NCBI GenBank assembly: GCA_020632695.1
Contig: JACKFB010000030.1
Span: forward strand, 1 to 38,269
Direction: 5' to 3'
Length of the DNA: 38,269 nt
From: Deltaproteobacteria bacterium
Lineage (GTDB): Bacteria > Myxococcota_A > UBA9042 > PHBI01 > JACKFB01
Both the position numbers and the translations under genes were made by a program. Shown here piece by piece: positions 22,230 through 29,942 of the stretch. Within the stretch, counting starts at the first letter, position 1. The number at the start of each line of letters is the position of its first letter. The notes under the pieces were generated by a model, which was not told where the DNA came from, made no database searches, and saw only the letters and a program-made list of their open reading frames with translations.

Positions 22230-22538
22230 ATGGCTTCGATGACGATGATCGCGCTGGCGATGCTGGGGCTGACGGCGGGCGGGGACGACGCGGTGAGCTG
22301 CGTCAGCCACCGGTCGGAGGCGTTCGCGCGTGGGGCGGGGTACAACCACCTGGTCCACCTGGAGAGCGCCTGCAACGAGACGGTGCGCTGCCACGTCAGC
22401 AGCGACGTGAACCCGGAGGGCGTCGACGCGACGCTGGCGCCGGGCGCGAAGGAGACGGTGACGCTCTTCCAGGGCTCGCCGGCCAGCGGGTTCAAGGCCA
22501 CGGTCACCTGCAAGGCGGCGCGCCGCGGCGGGGGCTGA
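22230..22538 (+). CDS. Small secreted Cys-containing protein
   Basis: The 102-residue product has a signal peptide (MASMTMIALAMLGLTAG) followed by a short domain with four cysteines (AVSCVSHRS, ESACNE, VRCHVS, TVTCKAA) that could form two disulfides. The alternating strand pattern (HLVHLESACNETVRCHVSS, then KETVTLFQG and FKATVTC) suggests a small beta-sandwich. A Gly/Arg tail ends it. An ATG with GGATGGGG a few bases before it sets the start. No family recognised. It stands alone between LysR and an SDR gene in the same direction. Confidence 0.65.
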   Translation: MASMTMIALAMLGLTAGGDDAVSCVSHRSEAFARGAGYNHLVHLESACNETVRCHVSSDVNPEGVDATLAPGAKETVTLFQGSPASGFKATVTCKAARRGGG

Positions 22539-22580
22539 GCGCACCGAGGCCGCGCCGGAGCGACCCGCAGGAGTGACGCC

Positions 22581-23435
22581 ATGAGAGAGCTCCGGGATCG
22601 GGTGGCGGTCGTCACGGGTGCTGGCAGCGGCATCGGACAGGCCACGGCGATGGCCTTGAGCGACGCCGGCTGCAGGCTGGCGCTGGTGGATCGCGACCCG
22701 GCGGGCCTCGCCGCGACCGCCGAACGTCTCCGCGCCCGCCCCGGCACCGCCGAGCGACCGCCCAGCCAGCACACCGCCGACGTCGCGGACCGCGCGCGCA
22801 TGATGGCGCTGCCCGCCGAGGTGCTGGACGCCCACGGCGCCGTCCACATCGTCGTGAACAACGCCGGCGTCAACCTGACCGCGCCCTTCTCCGAGATGTC
22901 CCTCGACGACTTCGACTGGGTCATGGGCGTCGACCTGATGGGCGTCGTCCACGGCTGCAAGGCGTTCCTGCCGCACCTGCGCGCGGCCGACGAGGCACAT
23001 CTGGTCAACGTCTCCAGCATGGCCGCGATCCTGGGGCTGCCCACCCAGAGCGGCTACTGCGCCGCCAAGGCCGCCGTGCTGGCCTTCACCGAGTCGCTGC
23101 AGTGCGAGCTCAGCGCCACCCGCGTCGGCGTGACCTGCGTGCTGCCCGGCACCACCAGCACCAACATCCTGGCCCGCGGCCGCGCCGCCGACCCCGCAGG
23201 CCACCAGCGGCTGGTGCGGCTGATGGCGCTCTTCGGCGCCCGCCCCGAGCAGGTCGCCCGCGCCATCGTGCGCGGCATCCGCCAGCGGCGCCCGCGCGTG
23301 GTGGCGTGCCCCGACGCCTGGCTGCTGGCCGCGCTGGAGCAGGCGTCGCCCGGCATGACCCGGGCGGCGATGCGGTGGCTGGGGCGGCGGCTGGAAAGCT
23401 CGCGCCTCAGCCGGGGCGCCGCACCCGCAGGCTGA
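22581..23435 (+). CDS. Short-chain dehydrogenase/reductase
   Basis: A classical SDR of 284 residues. The cofactor motif TGAGSGIG is at 12-19, Asp after the second strand (LALVDRD) favours NAD(H), NNAG is in the fourth strand, the catalytic Ser is in VNVSSMAA, and Y159 and K163 sit in YCAAK. The C-terminal extension (PEQVARAIVRGIRQRRPRVV ... WLGRRLESS) is like that of SDRs often annotated as acyl-chain or steroid oxidoreductases. Substrate cannot be read. The last 29 bp overlap the convergent methyltransferase gene. GGAG at 22570 precedes the ATG at a usable distance. Confidence 0.88.
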   Translation: MRELRDRVAVVTGAGSGIGQATAMALSDAGCRLALVDRDPAGLAATAERLRARPGTAERPPSQHTADVADRARMMALPAEVLDAHGAVHIVVNNAGVNLTAPFSEMSLDDFDWVMGVDLMGVVHGCKAFLPHLRAADEAHLVNVSSMAAILGLPTQSGYCAAKAAVLAFTESLQCELSATRVGVTCVLPGTTSTNILARGRAADPAGHQRLVRLMALFGARPEQVARAIVRGIRQRRPRVVACPDAWLLAALEQASPGMTRAAMRWLGRRLESSRLSRGAAPAG

Positions 23436-24237
23436 ACATCAGCGGCAGCCGCGCGGTGCCCTCGGGCCAGCGGAAGCGACGGTCGGGGCCCAGGACCAGG
23501 GCGGGGATGGTGCGGCAGCCGTTGCTGTACGGGTGCTCGGCGAAGCGCTCCAGGACCAGCCCGGCCCCGGCCAGCGCCTCGAGCACGGCGCCGAGCGTGT
23601 GCTGGTACGAGGTCGCGGGGACGCGGTTCGGGGTGAGGTCCGCTGCGTCGGCGGCAGCGACCGCGCCGAGGCCCGCTCCGGAGTCGGCGACGTAGTCCCC
23701 GACCGGCTCGTGGAAGGGCTCCGTGGCGAAGTAGTCGTCGCCGCTCAGGCGGAGGTCCGGGCCGATGCTCCAGACCAGCGGATGGAACTCGACGTACACG
23801 AAGGCCCCGCCGGGTCGCAGCACCCGGGCGAGGCCGCGCGCCCACGCGCCCAGGTCGGGAAGCCAGCCCGCGGCGCCGTAGCTGGAGAACGCCAGATCGA
23901 AGGTCTCGGTGGTGCCCTCGAGCCAGGAGACGACCTCGGCCAGCTCGAAGCGGGCCGGGATCCCCGCGGCCGCGGAAAGGCGCCGGGCGAAGGCGACGGC
24001 CTCGTCTGCGAAGTCGACGCCCAGCACCCGCGCGCCGCGCCGGGCGAGGCACAGGCTGTCCTGGCCGGCGTTGCACTGCAGGTGGACCAGGTCGCGGCCG
24101 TCGAGCGGGCCGAGCAGCTCGAGCTCCTCCGGGAAGAGCAGGTCGCCGCCACCGCGCAGGAACGCGGCCTGATCGCCCTTGTGGGCGTTGTGGTTGCGGG
24201 TCGCGATGTTCCAGCTCTCGCGGGTGCGGTCGCTCAT
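23407..24237 (-). CDS. Class I SAM-dependent methyltransferase
   Basis: The 276-residue protein starts MSDRTRESWNIATRNHNAHK and has the class I fold. Motif I is degenerate (LVHLQCNAGQDSLCLARRGA), followed by the acidic end of strand 2 (VLGVDFADEAV), a motif III/IV region (FDLAFSSYGAAGWLPDL), and the post-motif strand VLRPGGAFVYVEFHP. This group generally methylates small molecules; substrate is unknown. The start overlaps the stop of the yjbQ-like gene by 4 bp (ATGA), so the two form an operon. The tail converges on the SDR gene. Confidence 0.85.
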   Translation of the reverse strand: MSDRTRESWNIATRNHNAHKGDQAAFLRGGGDLLFPEELELLGPLDGRDLVHLQCNAGQDSLCLARRGARVLGVDFADEAVAFARRLSAAAGIPARFELAEVVSWLEGTTETFDLAFSSYGAAGWLPDLGAWARGLARVLRPGGAFVYVEFHPLVWSIGPDLRLSGDDYFATEPFHEPVGDYVADSGAGLGAVAAADAADLTPNRVPATSYQHTLGAVLEALAGAGLVLERFAEHPYSNGCRTIPALVLGPDRRFRWPEGTARLPLMFSLRVRRPG

Positions 24238-24671
24238 CGCGCCTGCTCCGCCGGCGTGGCGCCCTGCACGGTGAGCGTCAACCTGCGCTGGTGCGGCGTG
24301 TGGCGGTGCTCCCAGAGATAGACCCCCTGCCAGGTCCCCAGGTCCAGGCGCCCGCGGCGGACGGGGATGGTCAGCGAGGTCTGGGTCAGCGCGCTGCGTA
24401 TGTGCGAGGGCATGTCGTCGGGGCCCTCGGCGGTGTGCACGAAGAGCGGGTCACCGTCGGGCACCAGGCGCCAGAAGAAGGCCTCGAGGTCTCGCCGCAC
24501 ATCGGGGTCCGCGTTCTCGGTGATCACCAGCGACGCGCTCGTGTGGTGCACGAACACGTGGCACAGCCCGGTCTCGATGGCCGTCTGCGCCAGCGCCTCG
24601 TCGATCGCGGCGGTGATCTCGAAGGTGCCGCGGCCCGTGGTGGCGATGCTGAGCGATCGTGTCGTGAGCAT
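24234..24671 (-). CDS. YjbQ / UPF0047 family protein
   Basis: The 145-residue protein is a complete member of UPF0047. It shows the family landmarks 'FVHHTSASLVITENADPDVRRDLE' (conserved HTSA and EN.DP), 'FVHTAEGPDDMPSHIRSAL' and the C-terminal 'GTWQGVYLWEHR' motif. Some family members have weak thiamin-phosphate synthase activity in vitro, but the physiological role is unsettled. ATG at 24671 is chosen because it begins exactly where the family does (MLTTRSLSI); the longer frame to 24824 adds unrelated residues. It leads a two-gene operon with the methyltransferase. Confidence 0.9.
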   Translation of the reverse strand: MLTTRSLSIATTGRGTFEITAAIDEALAQTAIETGLCHVFVHHTSASLVITENADPDVRRDLEAFFWRLVPDGDPLFVHTAEGPDDMPSHIRSALTQTSLTIPVRRGRLDLGTWQGVYLWEHRHTPHQRRLTLTVQGATPAEQAR

Positions 24672-24798
24672 CGGCAGACTGTGCCACGCGGCGGCAGGCG
24701 TTGCCATGCGCGGGCGCCCCTGGATATCGCGGCCGACCTGGCCCAGTCTGTGGCGACCGGGCCGCGCCCCGGCCGAGGTCCACCGCATGAGGAGCCCG

Positions 24799-25599
24799 AT
24801 GTCCACGCCGCGCCTGGTGACCATCCCCTTCAGCCACTTCTGCGAGAAGGCGCGCTGGGCGCTGGACCGCGCGGGGGTGAGCTACGTCGAGCAGGCCCAC
24901 GTGCCGATGGTGCACCGGCCCTACAGCAAGGCCGCTGGCGGCTCGGGCTCGGTGCCGGTGCTGGTCACCGCCGACGGTCCGCTGGGCGAGAGCGCCGAGA
25001 TCCTCCGGTGGGCCGACGCCACGCTGCCGGAGCCGTCGCGCCTGTACCCGGGCGACCCGAGCGCGCGCGCGGAGGTGGACGCCCTGGTCCAGGACTTCGA
25101 CCGTGGGCTGGGGCCCAAGGTGCGCCTGTGGGCCTACTTCGAGCTGGGGCGCGGTCCGGAGGGGCGCGGCCGGCGCGCCGACCTCATCGTCCCCTACGCC
25201 GGCAAGGGCGCCCCGGCCTTCGAACGGGTGCTGCTGCGCCTGGGGTGGAGCCCCGTGCTGAGCCTGATCCTGCGTGCCTACGGCTGCACACCGGAGCGCG
25301 CCGACAAGGCTCGCGCGCGCATCGACGCCACCTTCGACGCCGTCGGCGAGCGCCTGGCCGCGGGAGGGCCCTGGATCTGCGGCGAGCGCTTCACCGCCGC
25401 CGACCTGGTCTTCGCGTCGCTGGCGGCGCCGCTGCTCAGCCCGCCCGAGCACCCCTTCCCGGCGCCCGACCCGGCCCTGCTCGGCGGCGCCGCCTCCGAG
25501 CAGGTCGCCCGCTGGCGCGCCCACCCCGCGGGCCAGCACGCGCTGCGCACCTATCGCGTCGAGCGGCACCGGCGCGCCGACGCCCCCGCCACCGCATAG
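24799..25599 (+). CDS. Glutathione S-transferase family protein
   Basis: The 266-residue protein starts with a thioredoxin-like N-terminal domain (LVTIPFSHFCEKARWALDRA, then VPVLVTADGPLGESAEILRW, the GSH-binding ES pair). An all-helical C-terminal domain includes the GST signature region (GERFTAADLVFASLAAPLL). Residue 12 (Ser in PFSHFC) is at the position that activates glutathione in many GSTs, and a Cys follows two residues later. The start is the ATG at 24799, with GAGGAG four bases before it; an in-frame ATG at 24787 is possible. It is divergent from yjbQ. The downstream gap 25600-25818 shows no clear terminator or riboswitch. Confidence 0.85.
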   Translation: MSTPRLVTIPFSHFCEKARWALDRAGVSYVEQAHVPMVHRPYSKAAGGSGSVPVLVTADGPLGESAEILRWADATLPEPSRLYPGDPSARAEVDALVQDFDRGLGPKVRLWAYFELGRGPEGRGRRADLIVPYAGKGAPAFERVLLRLGWSPVLSLILRAYGCTPERADKARARIDATFDAVGERLAAGGPWICGERFTAADLVFASLAAPLLSPPEHPFPAPDPALLGGAASEQVARWRAHPAGQHALRTYRVERHRRADAPATA

Positions 25600-25818
25600 C
25601 CTCCGCAGCACGCGCCGCCTCAGAGCGAGCGTCCCCTTAAGTCGGTCGCTCCCGCGCACGTACCCATGCATGCGGCCGAACCCCTTGGCCGTCCAGGCGT
25701 CGGGTGACGAACCGCCCCGCGTCGATGCCGGGGCAGGCGTCGCGCGGCGCGGGGCGTGCGCCGGGTCGTGGAGAGGTGCCGGCCACCGGCGGTCGGACCT
25801 CGAACGAGGACACGCACC

Positions 25819-27006
25819 ATGATGGCATTCGATTGGACGCGGCGATTCGTGACCGGCATCGGGATGGTCGACGACCAGCACCGCCGGCTGGTGGAGCTCA
25901 TCAACCAGCTCGGGGTCTCGGTCCAGCGCAGCACCCTGCGACCCGATGAGCTGGAGCAGACCCTCCAGGCGCTCGCCGACTACGCCGACTACCACTTCCG
26001 CGAGGAGGAGACCCTGATGGCGTCGCACGCCATCGACGAGCGCCACCTCGACGCCCATCGTACGGAGCACCAGCGCTTCCTCGCCGATGTCCAGGCCATG
26101 GCCAGCCGGGCGCTGGTCGCGCCCGATCTTGGCGCGGCGGCCTCGCTGCTGGACTTCCTCGTGCACTGGCTGACCTACCACATCCTGGTGCAGGATCAGA
26201 GCCTGGCGGCCCAGGTGGCCTGCATCGAGGCCGGGGCCACGCCAGCGGAGGCCTATGACCAGCAGGAGCGCGAGGCGGACGGCGCCACCGAGCCGCTGAG
26301 GGTGGCGCTGATGGGGCTCTTCCACCAGGTGACGGCGCAGAACCAAGCGCTGCAGGACCTCAACCGCACGCTCGAGGAGAAGGTCGAGGCGCGGACGACG
26401 GCGCTCTCGCAGGCGAACAGCGCGTTGGAGGTGGCCGCGCTGACTGACGTGCTGACGGGGCTGCCCAACCGGCGCCACGGCATGCGCCGCCTCGCCGAGG
26501 ACTGGACCCGGAGCGTGGCGAACGCTCGCCCGCTGGCCTGCCTGATGGTCGACGCCGACGCCTTCAAGGAGGTCAACGACAGCGCCGGCCACGAAGCCGG
26601 CGACGAGGTGCTGCGCCGGCTGGCGGCGGAGTTCCAGGGCCACGTGCGCGGCGAGGACTTCGTGTGCCGGCTCGGAGGCGACGAGTTCATGCTGATCTGC
26701 CGCGACACCGACCTGCAGGGCGCGCAACGCGTCGGAGAGCACCTGCTGGCCGCGGTGCGCGCCATGCGGGTGGTCGTCGGCACGCACCTGTGGGCCGGCA
26801 GCATCAGCGTCGGCGTCGCCGCGCGCACCCCCGAGATGAGGGGCGCCGACGACCTGCTGCGGGCCGCCGACGCCGGTCTCTATGTGGCCAAGCAGGAGGG
26901 GCGCGGGCGCCTGGCCATCTCACCGGGCCCGGATTCGCGGCCTCCCTCCTCGGTGCACGTTCGCGGCGAACAGCGCGACCGTCAGCGAGGCCTCTTCGAC
27001 GCGTGA
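25819..27006 (+). CDS. Bacteriohemerythrin-GGDEF diguanylate cyclase
   Basis: The 395-residue protein joins an N-terminal bacteriohemerythrin domain (1-135) to a C-terminal GGDEF domain (about 205-375) through a coiled coil (NQALQDLNRTLEEKVEARTT). Candidate di-iron ligands H21, H59, E63, H80, H84, H121 and D126 are all present, so it should bind O2 or sense iron/redox state. The active site GGDEF is at 286-290, with an RGED inhibitory I-site at 277-280, exactly five residues before it, so it is probably an active c-di-GMP synthase with product feedback. A fusion of this type is known in other bacteria. ATG at 25819 follows ACGAGGA. The gap to the kinase gene is 80 bp on the same strand, so they may be co-transcribed. 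Confidence 0.92.
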   Translation: MMAFDWTRRFVTGIGMVDDQHRRLVELINQLGVSVQRSTLRPDELEQTLQALADYADYHFREEETLMASHAIDERHLDAHRTEHQRFLADVQAMASRALVAPDLGAAASLLDFLVHWLTYHILVQDQSLAAQVACIEAGATPAEAYDQQEREADGATEPLRVALMGLFHQVTAQNQALQDLNRTLEEKVEARTTALSQANSALEVAALTDVLTGLPNRRHGMRRLAEDWTRSVANARPLACLMVDADAFKEVNDSAGHEAGDEVLRRLAAEFQGHVRGEDFVCRLGGDEFMLICRDTDLQGAQRVGEHLLAAVRAMRVVVGTHLWAGSISVGVAARTPEMRGADDLLRAADAGLYVAKQEGRGRLAISPGPDSRPPSSVHVRGEQRDRQRGLFDA

Positions 27007-27086
27007 CCTGGGACCCCGGATCCCGTCGGGGGGCAGATGCCCCGGATGACGCCGGGGCGACGCGAGCGCCGGATGCTGGAAACACG

Positions 27087-29015
27087 ATGCCAGAAATGAA
27101 CACGGAGGCCTTCCACCAGCTCGTCGAGCAATCGCCGACCATGCTGTGGCGCCTCGGGGACGCCGGAGACTGCCAGTACGTCAACGCGACCTGGCTGAGC
27201 TTCACCGGTCGGCAGCTCGAGGACGAGCTGGGCGATGGGTGGAAGGCGCTGGTACACCCGGACGACCGCCGCGCGCTGGACGCCGAGTGGGGAGCGCACC
27301 TCGCGCGGCGCTCGGCCTTCGAGGTCGGGTTCCGCCTCCGTCGCGCCGACGGCACCTACCGACACCTGTTGGGGCGTGTCTCGCCGAGCACCGACCCCGA
27401 AGGCCGCCCCGACGGCTTCGTCGGGAGCTGCCTGGACGTCGATGCGCCCTGCGCGCGTGGAGCCTCCTGCGAGGTCGACCACTTCTTCGAGATGTCCATC
27501 GACAACGTGTGCGTCGCCGGCTTCGACGGCTACTTCAGGCGCGTGAACGCCTCATGGGTGCGCACGCTGGGGTGGTCGCGCGAGGAGCTGCTGTCCACGC
27601 GCATCCTCGAGATGGTGCACCCCGACGACCGCGGGGCCGTGGTGGAGGGACGCGAGCGCCTGCGCAGCGGGGGCGAGCTGGGCCCGCTGACGAACCGCTA
27701 TCGCTGCAAGGACGGAAGCTACCGCTGGTTCGAGTGGCGCTCGGTCGCCCACGCCGAGCGCGGCCTCATCTACGCCGCGGCGCGCGACGTGACCGAGCAG
27801 AAGCGCGCCGAGGCCCGGCTGCGCGAGGCCGCGGCGCGCCAGGAGAAGCTCGAGCGGCAGCTCGTGTTCGCCGATCGCATGGCCAGCGTCGGCACGCTGG
27901 CGGCGGGGGTGGCGCACGAGATCAACAACCCGCTCGCCTATGTCACGGCGAACATCGATCTCCTCGCGGAGGAGCTGGATGCCCTGAGCCCGGAGCTGGG
28001 ACGCGAGCGTGGCGCGGCGCTGTGCGAGATGGCGGCCGACGCCAAGGCCGGCGCCGCGCGCATCCGCACGATCGTGAGGGGGCTCAAGACCTTCTCGCGC
28101 GCCGAGGACGAGCGGCGCTCGGTCATCGACGTGCTGCCGCTGCTCGAGATGTCGATCAACATGACCTTCAACGAGTTCCGGCATCGTGCGCGGCTGGTGA
28201 AGGACTTCGGGCCGGTGCCTCGCGTCGAGGCGGACGAGGCGCGCCTGGGCCAGGTCATCATCAACCTGCTGGTCAACGCGGCCCAGGCGCTGCCGGAGGG
28301 CGACTACGAGACGCACGAGATCCGCGTCGTGGCGGCCACCGACGAGGCCGGATGCGCCGTGATCGAGGTGCGCGACAGCGGCGTCGGGATCCCGGCCGGC
28401 CTGCTCGAGCGGGTCTTCGATCCCTTCTTCACGACCAAGCCCGTCGGGGTGGGCACCGGGCTGGGCCTGTCGATCTGCCACACGATCGTGACGAGCATGG
28501 GGGGCACCATCACGGTCACCAGCGAAGAGGGCGCGGGCACCGCGTTCCGGGTCACGCTCCCCGCCGCCGCGGCCCGCGAAGACGCCGCAGCCCCGGCGGG
28601 GGCGGCGGCGAGACGAAAGCTCGCGTGTGCGTCGGTGCTCATCGTGGACGACGAGCCGGCGATCGGCATCGTGCTGCGCCGCCTCCTGGCCGACCACGAG
28701 GTCACCGCGGTGACGACGGCCGCCGAGGCGCTGGCGCTGCTGGAGTCCGGTCGGCGCTACCACGTCATCCTGTCGGACCTGATGATGCCGGTGATGTCGG
28801 GCATGGAGTTCTACCAGGAGGTGTCGCGCAGCATCCCCGAGCAGGCCAGCCGCGTGGTCTTGGTCTCGGGCGGGGCGTTCACGCCGCGGGCGCACGCCTT
28901 CCTCGACGCGGTGCCCAACGAGCGGCTCGACAAGCCGTTCACGCCCTCGGCGATCCGCGAGCTGGTACAGCGCTACTGCGCCCCGCAGGCCGCGGCCGAG
29001 GCGGGCCCCCGGTAG
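27087..29015 (+). CDS. PAS-PAS hybrid histidine kinase with C-terminal receiver
   Basis: The 642-residue protein has, in order: two PAS domains (about 5-115, MLWRLGDAG...DGTYRHLLGR, and 130-245, VAGFDGYFRRVNASW...DGSYRWFEWR); a coiled coil (RLREAAARQEKLERQLVFADRM); a HisKA helix with the phospho-acceptor H277 in AHEINNPLAY; a HATPase domain (N box NLLVNAAQAL, G1 DSGVGIP, G2 GTGLGLS); and a receiver domain (VLIVDDEPAIG, phospho-acceptor D564 in LSDLMMP, Lys in LDKPFT). There are no membrane segments, so it is cytoplasmic. The receiver suggests a phosphorelay or self-regulation. ATG at 27087 is used; ATG at 27096 is an alternative. Position behind the hemerythrin-GGDEF gene suggests related signalling. 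Confidence 0.92.
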   Translation: MPEMNTEAFHQLVEQSPTMLWRLGDAGDCQYVNATWLSFTGRQLEDELGDGWKALVHPDDRRALDAEWGAHLARRSAFEVGFRLRRADGTYRHLLGRVSPSTDPEGRPDGFVGSCLDVDAPCARGASCEVDHFFEMSIDNVCVAGFDGYFRRVNASWVRTLGWSREELLSTRILEMVHPDDRGAVVEGRERLRSGGELGPLTNRYRCKDGSYRWFEWRSVAHAERGLIYAAARDVTEQKRAEARLREAAARQEKLERQLVFADRMASVGTLAAGVAHEINNPLAYVTANIDLLAEELDALSPELGRERGAALCEMAADAKAGAARIRTIVRGLKTFSRAEDERRSVIDVLPLLEMSINMTFNEFRHRARLVKDFGPVPRVEADEARLGQVIINLLVNAAQALPEGDYETHEIRVVAATDEAGCAVIEVRDSGVGIPAGLLERVFDPFFTTKPVGVGTGLGLSICHTIVTSMGGTITVTSEEGAGTAFRVTLPAAAAREDAAAPAGAAARRKLACASVLIVDDEPAIGIVLRRLLADHEVTAVTTAAEALALLESGRRYHVILSDLMMPVMSGMEFYQEVSRSIPEQASRVVLVSGGAFTPRAHAFLDAVPNERLDKPFTPSAIRELVQRYCAPQAAAEAGPR

Positions 29016-29055
29016 GCCGGTGCCGGGACCGCGCCGCGTGCGAGGGCCTTCCCTC

Positions 29056-29772
29056 TCAGCGGCGGCGCTGGCTGAGCTCGTCGAGCAGGTCGAGCTGGGT
29101 CTGTTGGATCTCGACCATGCGCTCCCACTGCACGTAGAGCAGGTGGTCGATCTTCTCGTGCAGGGCGGCGACCTCCAGCTCCGCCTTGAGGTTCACCTTG
29201 AAGTCCTCGTCGGCCTCCATGCGGTCGCGGACCGAGCGGCGGTTCTGGCTCATCATGATGATGGGCGCCTGGATGGCGGCCAGGCAGGACAGCACGAGGT
29301 TCAGCAGGATGTAGGGGTAGGGATCGAAGGCGTCGCGGCCGAGCAAGGCCGAGTTCAGCAGGATCCAGCCGAAGAGCACCGCGCCGAAGCCGATGACGAA
29401 GGGCCAGGAGCCGCCGACGGTCGCGACGGCGTCGGCCAGGCGTTGGGCGGGCGTCTGCGAGCTCTGGAAGGTCTCGTCGAGGTGCGCGGCGATGGCGGTG
29501 TGGGCGGCAGCGGTGCGGCTGGCCTCGGCCTCGAGCGCGCTGAGGTCGCCGCGCTCGCGGGCGAGCTGGGCCAGCAGGTGGGACTGGCGCGCCGCTCCGA
29601 GGCAAGGCCGGCAGATCGACGCCTCGGGGGAGAACGAGTCGGGGTGGCGTTCGCGCAGGTAGAGCGCCATCGAGGGGCGGATGAGCGCGACGGGCTGGCA
29701 CTGGTCGCGCCGGAAGTCCTGGCCGCAGACCATGCAGCGCGCCGAGATCGCAGCGTGAGAGGTACGGGACAT
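29056..29772 (-). CDS. DUF1003 membrane protein with N-terminal Cys cluster
   Basis: The 238-residue protein has an N-terminal segment with two Cys pairs (CMVCGQDF ... ICRPCL) that may bind zinc. A helical linker follows, then the DUF1003 core: two membrane helices (WPFVIGFGAVLFGWILLNSA and ILLNLVLSCLAAIQAPIIMM) and the conserved SQNRRSVRDRMEAD turn. The C-terminal coiled-coil tail is EEDFK...ELEVAALHEKIDHLL. Function of DUF1003 is unknown. ATG at 29772 has AGGAG six bases before it; the frame runs on to 29931 but has no better start. It lies tail-to-tail with the kinase gene and divergent from the next lipoprotein. Confidence 0.88.
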   Translation of the reverse strand: MSRTSHAAISARCMVCGQDFRRDQCQPVALIRPSMALYLRERHPDSFSPEASICRPCLGAARQSHLLAQLARERGDLSALEAEASRTAAAHTAIAAHLDETFQSSQTPAQRLADAVATVGGSWPFVIGFGAVLFGWILLNSALLGRDAFDPYPYILLNLVLSCLAAIQAPIIMMSQNRRSVRDRMEADEDFKVNLKAELEVAALHEKIDHLLYVQWERMVEIQQTQLDLLDELSQRRR

Positions 29773-29942
29773 CGGGAGCTCCTGGCAGTCAGGGCGGGGA
29801 CGTGAGGAGGCTCGACTCGTATCACGCTGCCTCCGCGCGAGGCGCCGGTTTCGCCGTCGGGTCCAGGCAGGCGGCAGGAAATCGAGCGCCGGCCCGTCGT
29901 TCCGACTAGACTCCCCGAATCGACCGCGCACCGGAGCTCCGA

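Noticed and set aside
25600..25818. c-di-GMP riboswitch before the GGDEF gene
   Set aside because: I looked for GEMM-like conserved segments and saw none that fit.
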